Of a stretch of DNA of 10,327 bases, positions 6,185-10,327 are shown one piece after another (position 1 is the first letter of the stretch; each line of letters begins with the position of its first letter). Source of the stretch: JBDTVS01 sp040007095 (GTDB taxonomy: Bacteria; Acidobacteriota; Vicinamibacteria; Vicinamibacterales; CAVVIG01); the NCBI GenBank assembly GCA_040007095.1, contig JBDTVS010000184.1, forward strand, positions 1-10,327, in the 5' to 3' direction. Position numbers and translations under genes: made by a program. The notes under the pieces are model-generated. The model did not search any database. It was not told the DNA's origin and was given only the letters and a program-made list of their open reading frames with translations.

Positions 6185-7432
6185 CTAGATGACTTTCTCC
6201 GCCCGCAGCGCCGCGATCTGATCAGCGGCGAAGCCAAGTTCTCCCAGGACCTCGTCCGTGTGCTCGCCGAGGAGCGGCGATCGCTTCACGTCGGACGGAC
6301 TGTCAGACATCTTGATCGGATTGCCCACGGTCAGGTACTTGCCGCGCGTCGGGTGATCGACCTCGACGACGGTGCCGGTCTGGCGCAGCGACGGTTCTTC
6401 CGCGATCTCTTTCATGGAGAGAATCGGCCCGCACGGGATGTCGAGCTTGTTGAAGATGTCCATCGCCTCGAACTTGGTTTTGGTCTTCGTCCATTCCTCG
6501 ATCTGGTCGAAGATTTCCGACAGATGCGGCAGCCGCGCCTTCGGCGTCGCGTAGCGCGGATCGGTCAACCATTGCTCGTGGCCGGTCACTTTGCAGATGG
6601 CATTCCATACCGGCGCCTGCGTGATGAAGTAGATGTACGCGTTGGGATCGGTTTCCCAGCCCTTGCACTTGAGAATCCATCCCGGCTGCCCGCCGCCAGA
6701 GGCGTTCCCCGATCGCGGGACGGCATCGCCGAACGTGCCGTTGGGGTATTGCGGGTACTCCTCCATGACGTGCGTCCGCGCGAGCCGCTGCTGATCGCGC
6801 AGTTTCACGCGACAGAGGTTGAGCACGCCGTCCTGCATCGCCGCCAGCACGCGCTGACCGCGGCCGGTGGTGTTGCGCTGATACAACGCGGCCACGATAC
6901 CCAGCGCCAGATGCAATCCAGTGCCGCTGTCGCCGATCTGTGCGCCGGTAACCAGCGGCGGGCCGTCGTCGAAGCCCGTCGTGGATGCCGACCCGCCGGC
7001 ACACTGCGCGATGTTCTCGTAGACTTTGCAGTCTTCGTACGGCCCGGGACCGAAACCCTTGACCGACGCCACGATCATGCGCGGATTGAGCTCGTTGATG
7101 TGCTCCCAGGTGAAGCCCATCCGATTGAGTGCGCCGGGCGCGAAATTCTCCACGAGCACGTCGCACTTCTTGACCAGCGCTTCGAGGATCGCCTTACCCT
7201 TCGGATTCTTGGCGTCGACGGTGATCGAGCGCTTGTTCGAATTGAGCATCGTGAAGTACAGGCTGTCCACCCCCGGAATGTCACGCAGCTGGCTGCGCGT
7301 GACGTCCCCCTCGCCGGCGCGTTCAACCTTGATGACGTCGGCTCCCAACCAGGCGAGCAGCTGGGTGCACGTCGGCCCCGATTGAACGTGAGTGAAATCG
7401 AGAATGCGAACGCCGTCCAGTGCCTTGCCCAT
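6185..7432 (-). CDS. frc: formyl-CoA:oxalate CoA-transferase (Frc), CaiB-BaiF / class III
   Basis: A 415-residue cytoplasmic enzyme transferring CoA from formyl-CoA to oxalate, giving formate and oxalyl-CoA for Oxc. It aligns from its first residues with Oxalobacter formigenes Frc (428 residues, as I recall it): LDFTHVQSGP with Gln17, VDSLYFTMLNSNKRS (55-69), VENFAPGAL (94-102), KVYENIAQC (136-144), GAQIGDSGTG with Asp168 matching catalytic Asp169, the Gly loop GGGQPGW (246-252), DIPCGP, and PLLGEHTDEVL near the end. The catalytic Asp and the loop are intact. The loop preceding GGGQPGW is about 12 residues shorter than in Oxalobacter. Residue 48, Trp in Oxalobacter, is Gln here. The ATG at 7432 has GAGG eight bases upstream. 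The gene lies between oxc (117 bp upstream) and the acyl-CoA synthetase gene in the same direction. A related succinyl- or acetyl-CoA:oxalate transferase activity is possible, but the adjacent oxc favours Frc. Confidence 0.94.
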   Translation of the reverse strand: MGKALDGVRILDFTHVQSGPTCTQLLAWLGADVIKVERAGEGDVTRSQLRDIPGVDSLYFTMLNSNKRSITVDAKNPKGKAILEALVKKCDVLVENFAPGALNRMGFTWEHINELNPRMIVASVKGFGPGPYEDCKVYENIAQCAGGSASTTGFDDGPPLVTGAQIGDSGTGLHLALGIVAALYQRNTTGRGQRVLAAMQDGVLNLCRVKLRDQQRLARTHVMEEYPQYPNGTFGDAVPRSGNASGGGQPGWILKCKGWETDPNAYIYFITQAPVWNAICKVTGHEQWLTDPRYATPKARLPHLSEIFDQIEEWTKTKTKFEAMDIFNKLDIPCGPILSMKEIAEEPSLRQTGTVVEVDHPTRGKYLTVGNPIKMSDSPSDVKRSPLLGEHTDEVLGELGFAADQIAALRAEKVI

Positions 7433-7445
7433 CTATGAAACCTCA

Positions 7446-7457
7446 GTTGACGTCAAC
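7446..7457. promoter_or_regulatory. 12-bp palindrome upstream of frc
   Basis: GTTGACGTCAAC is a perfect palindrome just upstream of the frc Shine-Dalgarno. The 10-bp core TTGACGTCAA recurs at 2288-2297 beside the Rrf2 operator. It could be a regulator half-site or a -35-like TTGACG; I cannot tell which. Confidence 0.25.
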
Positions 7458-7465
7458 CACCGCGC

Positions 7466-7523
7466 ACACCGAGAGCACCGAGCGACAGTATTGTTTTTCC
7501 GGTGGCCTCGGCGGCCTCGATGG
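7466..7523. repeat. second, shorter ACCGAG/CTCGG array between oxc and frc
   Basis: ACCGAG occurs at 7468 and 7477, 9 bp apart. After a T-rich spacer (TTGTTTTT at 7491-7498), CCTCGG and CCTCGA units follow at 7506 and 7515, also 9 bp apart. Unit, spacing and arm orientation match the larger array at 669-755, and both are followed on the right by a TTGAA/TTCAA-rich stretch (7531-7539 and 756-766). Inside an operon such a structure could affect readthrough or mRNA stability. Confidence 0.6.
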
Positions 7524-7549
7524 TTGCCGTTGAAATTGAAACACTACCG

Positions 7550-9292
7550 TTACTTCTTGCGAACCGCGCTTTGCGGGTTGAGCTTGCCGATGCTGCCGCT
7601 CTCTGTTCCGGCGCTGGGGTCGATCACCGCATTGACAAGGGTCGGCCGACCAGAGTCCATGGCCGTGTTCACGGCCCGGCTCAACTCGTCCGGCGTGGTC
7701 ACATGAACGCCGACGCCACCGAAGGCTTCGATCATCTTGTCGTAGCGCGCGTCTTTGACGAAGACGGTGGTCGCCACATCCGAACCACCGGGATTGACGT
7801 CAGTTCCGCGATAGATGCCGTTGTTGTTGAAGACGACGATGCAGACCGGCAGGTGGTACCGGCAAATCGTTTCGACTTCCATGCCGGAGAATCCAAAGGC
7901 GCTGTCGCCTTCGACCGCGAGCACAGGCTTGCCGGTTTCCACGGCAGCCGCGACGGCAAAGCCCATTCCGACGCCCATGACGCCCCAGGTGCCGACGTCC
8001 AGGCGTTTGCGCGGTTGATACATGTCGATGACACCGCGCGCGAGGTCGAGGGTGTTGGCGCCTTCGTTGACAAGGATGGCATCCGGTCGCTCTTTGATGA
8101 CGGTGCGAAGTGCACCGAGCGCACTGTGGAAGTCCATTGGCGCCGACTCTCTGGTCAGCTTCGACGACATCTTGGCGATGTTCGCCTCCTTGCGCGCGTT
8201 GATGCCGCCGACCCAGTCAGCGGACGGGGCTGGCCACTGTGCGTCGATGCCCTCGAGCAGAGCCGATACGCAGGAGCCGATGTCGCCTACCAGTGGGGCG
8301 GCAATCTCGACGTTGCTATCCATCTCCCTGGGTTCGATGTCGATCTGGATGAACTTCTTCGACCCAGGCTCCCCCCAGGTCTTGCCCTTGCCATGCGACA
8401 ACAGCCAGTTGAGCCGAGCGCCAATCAGCATCACGACGTCGGAGTCCTTGAGCACTGTCGAGCGTGCGGCACCGGCGCACTGCGGATGCGTGTCGGGCAG
8501 CAGTCCCTTGGCCATGCTCATCGGCAGGAACGGTATGCCGCTTTTTTCGACCACGGCGCGAATCTGGTCGTCGGCCTGCGCGTAAGCCGCGCCTTTGCCG
8601 AGAATGATCAGGGGGCGATTGGCACTTTTCAGGAGATCGAGCGCGCGGGTGACAGCGGCCGGAGCTGGACGCTGGACCGGTGCCGGGTCCACGACCTTGA
8701 CGAGAGAACCGGCTCCAGCATCCGCGTCGATCACCTGAGAGAACAGTCTGGCCGGCAGATCGAGATAGACGCCGCCTGGACGACCAGAAACAGCCGAGCG
8801 GATCGCGCGCGCCACGCCGATGCCGATGTCGGCGGCGTGCAGCACGCGGAACGCCGCCTTGCAGAGGGGCTTGGCAATCGCCAGTTGGTCCATCTCCTCG
8901 TAGTCGCCCTGCTGCAGGTCGACGATCTCGCGCTCGGACGAGCCGCTGATCAGGATCATCGGAAAGCAGTTGGTCGTGGCATTGGCCAGCGCAGTCAGAC
9001 CGTTGAGGAAGCCGGGCGCGGACACCGTGAGGCAAATGCCGGGCTTCTTCGTCAGGAAGCCGGCGATGGCCGCAGCGTTGCCGGCGTGCTGCTCATGCCG
9101 GAACGAGATGACTCGCAGGCCTGAGGCCTGTGCCAGACGGCCCAGGTCCGTAATCGGGATGCCCGGCACGCCGTAGATGGTGGTGACGCCGTTGAGCTTG
9201 AGCGCCTCGATGACGAGGTGAAAGCCGTCGGTCAGCTTCCGCTCGGCATCGGCTGCTGTGGTATCGGCGGGGGAAGCAGCAGTCTCTAACAT
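7550..9292 (-). CDS. oxc: oxalyl-CoA decarboxylase (Oxc), thiamine-diphosphate dependent
   Basis: A 580-residue enzyme converting oxalyl-CoA to formyl-CoA and CO2 in the cytoplasm. The close relative from Oxalobacter formigenes has 568. The N-terminal pyrimidine-binding domain has FRHEQHAG with Glu67 (Oxalobacter Glu56) activating ThDP. The active-site stretch SGSSEREIVDLQQGDYEEMD (117-136) is intact. The middle domain (about 195-350) includes LGKGAAYAQ, GARLNWLL (291-298) and QIDIEP, the region where the family binds ADP as activator. The C-terminal pyrophosphate domain has GDSAF (462-466) to NNNGIYRG (489-496) for Mg-ThDP, with Tyr494 matching Tyr483. The tail ESGSIGKLNP has Ser567 where Oxalobacter has Arg555. 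ATG 9292 is preceded by a strong GGAGG. Upstream in-frame codons to 9478 run into the regulator gene and lack homology-like sequence. This is the first gene of the operon, divergent from the GntR gene. Confidence 0.96.
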   Translation of the reverse strand: MLETAASPADTTAADAERKLTDGFHLVIEALKLNGVTTIYGVPGIPITDLGRLAQASGLRVISFRHEQHAGNAAAIAGFLTKKPGICLTVSAPGFLNGLTALANATTNCFPMILISGSSEREIVDLQQGDYEEMDQLAIAKPLCKAAFRVLHAADIGIGVARAIRSAVSGRPGGVYLDLPARLFSQVIDADAGAGSLVKVVDPAPVQRPAPAAVTRALDLLKSANRPLIILGKGAAYAQADDQIRAVVEKSGIPFLPMSMAKGLLPDTHPQCAGAARSTVLKDSDVVMLIGARLNWLLSHGKGKTWGEPGSKKFIQIDIEPREMDSNVEIAAPLVGDIGSCVSALLEGIDAQWPAPSADWVGGINARKEANIAKMSSKLTRESAPMDFHSALGALRTVIKERPDAILVNEGANTLDLARGVIDMYQPRKRLDVGTWGVMGVGMGFAVAAAVETGKPVLAVEGDSAFGFSGMEVETICRYHLPVCIVVFNNNGIYRGTDVNPGGSDVATTVFVKDARYDKMIEAFGGVGVHVTTPDELSRAVNTAMDSGRPTLVNAVIDPSAGTESGSIGKLNPQSAVRKK

Positions 9293-9329
9293 GGTGTCCT
9301 CCGGAGCAGTGACTTTTCGGCGATCGGAA

Positions 9330-9357
9330 TGCATACCGTATGTGGTATACCAGTCAA
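9330..9357 (-). promoter_or_regulatory. candidate promoter of the oxc-frc-synthetase operon
   Basis: On the minus strand a TTGACT (9357-9352) is followed after 16 bases by TATGCA (9335-9330). The TTGACT is part of a direct repeat; a second copy lies at 9363-9358. Transcription would start near 9323, leaving a leader of about 30 bases with the GGAGG site. The -10 match is weak. The operator palindromes fill the spacer. Confidence 0.4.
9332..9352. promoter_or_regulatory. two abutting palindromes, probable GntR/FCD operator
   Basis: CATAC-C-GTATG (9332-9342) is directly followed by the perfect palindrome TGGTATACCA (9343-9352). FCD-type GntR regulators commonly bind short palindromes with a GTATAC or TGGT...ACCA core. 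The pair occupies almost the whole -35/-10 spacer of the oxc promoter and ends 12 bases before the regulator's ATG, so it could repress both directions. Confidence 0.6.
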
Positions 9358-9364
9358 AGTCAAC

Positions 9365-10057
9365 ATGAAGCTCGCTCCTCCCTTGGACCTGCAGCCCCTC
9401 AACGCGAACGTCAGCATCGTCGACCAGGCGTACATGGCGCTCAAAGACGCCATCATGGATGCGGACATCTACGGCCAACGAGAGGAAATCCGTCTCGACG
9501 AACGTCAGCTGAGCCGCGCGCTCGGCGTCAGCCGGACGCCGATCCGCGAAGCGATGACGTTGCTCGAGCAGGAAGGCTTCCTGCGCACCATTCCGCGCCG
9601 CGGTGTCTTCATCGTCAGGAAAACCAAGAAGGAGATCATCGAAATCATCGAAGTTTGCGCGGCGCTGGAGAGCATGGCGGCGAGGCTCGCCACGATCAAC
9701 GCGTCAGAGGAAAGCATCGGCGCGCTGCGCCACATGTTCGATGAGTTTCACAGCTCTGCGCCTTCAGAGCACCTGCACGAGTACTCGGATGCGAACATCG
9801 CCTTCCATCAGGCGATCATCAACCTCTCCGGTTCGCAACTCATGTCGAAGACGATCGAGAACCTCTTCGTCCACGTCCGGGCGATTCGCCGCATGACGAT
9901 CTCGCAGCAGGATCGCGCGTCCCGCTCGATCGCCGACCACATGCGCATCATCCAGGCGCTGGAGCGCCGCGACACCGAGCTGGCCGAGCGGCTCGTCAGA
10001 CAGCACTCGCTCGATCTTGCGGCGCACGTCGAGAAGTATTACGACTTTCTCGATTGA
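9365..10057 (+). CDS. GntR-family regulator, FCD (FadR C-terminal domain) subfamily, of the oxalate operon
   Basis: A 230-residue transcription factor. The winged helix-turn-helix spans about 18-85, with RLDERQLSRALGVSRTPIRE (43-62) as the recognition segment and GFLRTIPRRGVFI (71-83) as the wing. The all-helical FCD ligand domain (about 90-222) shows the metal/ligand-pocket pattern: Asn144 and His148 in NIAFHQAI, His192 in ADHMRII, and His214 in RQHSLDL. The position four before the first His is Asn where many members have Asp. The natural effector is unknown; oxalate, formate or an oxalate-pathway CoA ester are natural candidates by position. ATG 9365 lies just past the operator. An in-frame ATG at 9329 would put the operator inside the coding region and add 12 residues of no FCD-like character. 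Neither start has a clear Shine-Dalgarno, so expression is probably low. Confidence 0.92.
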   Translation: MKLAPPLDLQPLNANVSIVDQAYMALKDAIMDADIYGQREEIRLDERQLSRALGVSRTPIREAMTLLEQEGFLRTIPRRGVFIVRKTKKEIIEIIEVCAALESMAARLATINASEESIGALRHMFDEFHSSAPSEHLHEYSDANIAFHQAIINLSGSQLMSKTIENLFVHVRAIRRMTISQQDRASRSIADHMRIIQALERRDTELAERLVRQHSLDLAAHVEKYYDFLD

Positions 10058-10083
10058 GACCAGTGGCATGTATTCGCGTCAAC

Positions 10084-10109
10084 ACACGGATTTTTCGTGT
10101 TTTCGTGGT
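10084..10109. repeat. degenerate CACGAAAA-type intergenic repeat
   Basis: ACACG (10084-10088) and CGTGT (10096-10100) are inverted around GATTTTT and followed by TTTCGTGGT. Reverse-complemented this reads CCACGAAAACACGAAAAATC, a repeat style I have seen between genes of many soil and sediment bacteria. It could add weak termination behind the regulator gene. Confidence 0.35.
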
Positions 10110-10126
10110 GGCATTGAACGTGGCAA

Positions 10127-10160
10127 ACCAGCTGGACAGCCAGTGGCTGTTCAGGCTGGT
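10127..10160 (+). terminator. long near-perfect hairpin downstream of the regulator gene
   Basis: ACCAGC (10127-10132) pairs with GCTGGT (10155-10160), and TGGACAGCCA (10133-10142) pairs with TGGCTGTTCA (10144-10153), with one G-T pair, one bulged G and a tiny AGT loop. The stem has about 15 pairs. The tail CTTTGTTCCC has only short T-runs, so it is either an intrinsic terminator for the regulator gene or a dispersed palindromic repeat. Confidence 0.45.
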
Positions 10161-10230
10161 CTTTGTTCCCTCCCGGCGTCCAGGGTTTGAGCTACACTAC
10201 GCCGGTTTAGCAGCCCGTGATGAAAGTCTG

Positions 10231-10325
10231 GCGTTGCACCGAGACGGACGAGGCGCCCCGTCGGCAAGGCGTGACGACCGAGAATACCGGGAGTATTTGA
10301 GCGAGGAGCAACGCAGCCGGCGGGG
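10231..10325. ncRNA. candidate structured RNA or structured repeat at the window edge
   Basis: Three nested stems fit the plus strand. CCCCGTCGGC (10256-10265) pairs with GCCGGCGGGG (10316-10325) at ten pairs with one G-U. GCGT (10269-10272) pairs with ACGC (10311-10314). GAATAC (10282-10287) pairs with GTATTT (10293-10298) over the loop CGGGA. Alternative pairings compete: GCGTTGC (10231-10237) with GCAACGC (10308-10314), and GACGG (10243-10247) with CCGTC (10258-10262). I recognise no Rfam class. The stem C/AACGC layout (AAGGCG...GAGTATT...GCAACGC) recalls a dispersed structured repeat of unknown function. The strand cannot be decided. Confidence 0.35.
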
Positions 10326-10327
10326 AT

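Noticed and set aside
6260..7438. 392-codon plus-strand frame opposite frc
   Set aside because: Same antisense effect; frc has clear catalytic motifs and a Shine-Dalgarno.
7502..9124. 540-codon plus-strand frame opposite oxc
   Set aside because: Same antisense effect; it lacks domains and would begin inside the repeat array.
9329..9364. Upstream ATG start of the GntR gene
   Set aside because: It would place the palindromic operator within the coding region and add 12 residues unlike an FCD regulator's N-terminus.
9293..9478. N-terminal extension of oxc to an upstream start
   Set aside because: It would overlap the regulator gene and operator, adds 62 residues with no counterpart in Oxc, and a strong GGAGG precedes ATG 9292.
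10231..10325. Cobalamin, SAM or fluoride riboswitch
   Set aside because: None of the conserved core sequences of these classes could be found; only generic nested stems are seen.

Overview
The window is GC-rich bacterial chromosomal DNA. Its main content is an oxalate-degradation cluster. By gene content and style it most resembles an uncultured soil bacterium, with Acidobacteriota (Vicinamibacteria-like) as my best guess. That guess rests on codon bias towards G/C and on intergenic repeat styles (9-bp ACCGAG/CTCGG arrays, GTAG-headed hairpins, CACGAAAA-type repeats) that I associate with such genomes. It is an inference, because no rRNA or tRNA is present.

Left part (1-2300, minus strand). 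This holds a secreted staphylococcal-nuclease-fold protein whose catalytic acidic residues look substituted, then a repeat-bearing gap, a SpoU/TrmH-family RNA 2'-O-methyltransferase, and an Rrf2-family regulator with a probable iron-sulfur cysteine cluster. A perfect 9-7-9 inverted repeat lies just upstream of the Rrf2 gene and overlaps its likely -10 box. A possible small hypothetical gene (2277-2609) ends inside that operator.

Middle (2640-3970, plus strand). A 30-residue single-span membrane miniprotein has a strong Shine-Dalgarno. Four bases after its stop comes a YeiH/UPF0324-type (putative sulfate exporter family) membrane protein, so translation of the pair looks coupled. A terminator and two tandem REP-like hairpins separate this unit from the convergent oxalate operon.

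Right part (3989-10057). oxc (oxalyl-CoA decarboxylase), frc (formyl-CoA:oxalate CoA-transferase) and an NDP-forming acyl-CoA synthetase run leftwards in that order, apparently as one operon. They are transcribed divergently from a GntR/FCD regulator. The 72-bp divergent gap carries two abutting palindromes placed between plausible -35 and -10 boxes of the oxc promoter. Frc and Oxc form a cycle: oxalate takes CoA from formyl-CoA, and oxalyl-CoA is decarboxylated back to formyl-CoA, giving net oxalate to formate plus CO2. The synthetase could prime the cycle by making an acyl-CoA or drain formyl-CoA to formate with ATP formation. No oxalate transporter or formate dehydrogenase is in the window.

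Right edge (10058-10327). I see no gene here. The stretch has a degenerate repeat, a long near-perfect hairpin behind the regulator gene, and a nested multi-stem element with competing pairings that looks like a structured RNA or a dispersed structured repeat.
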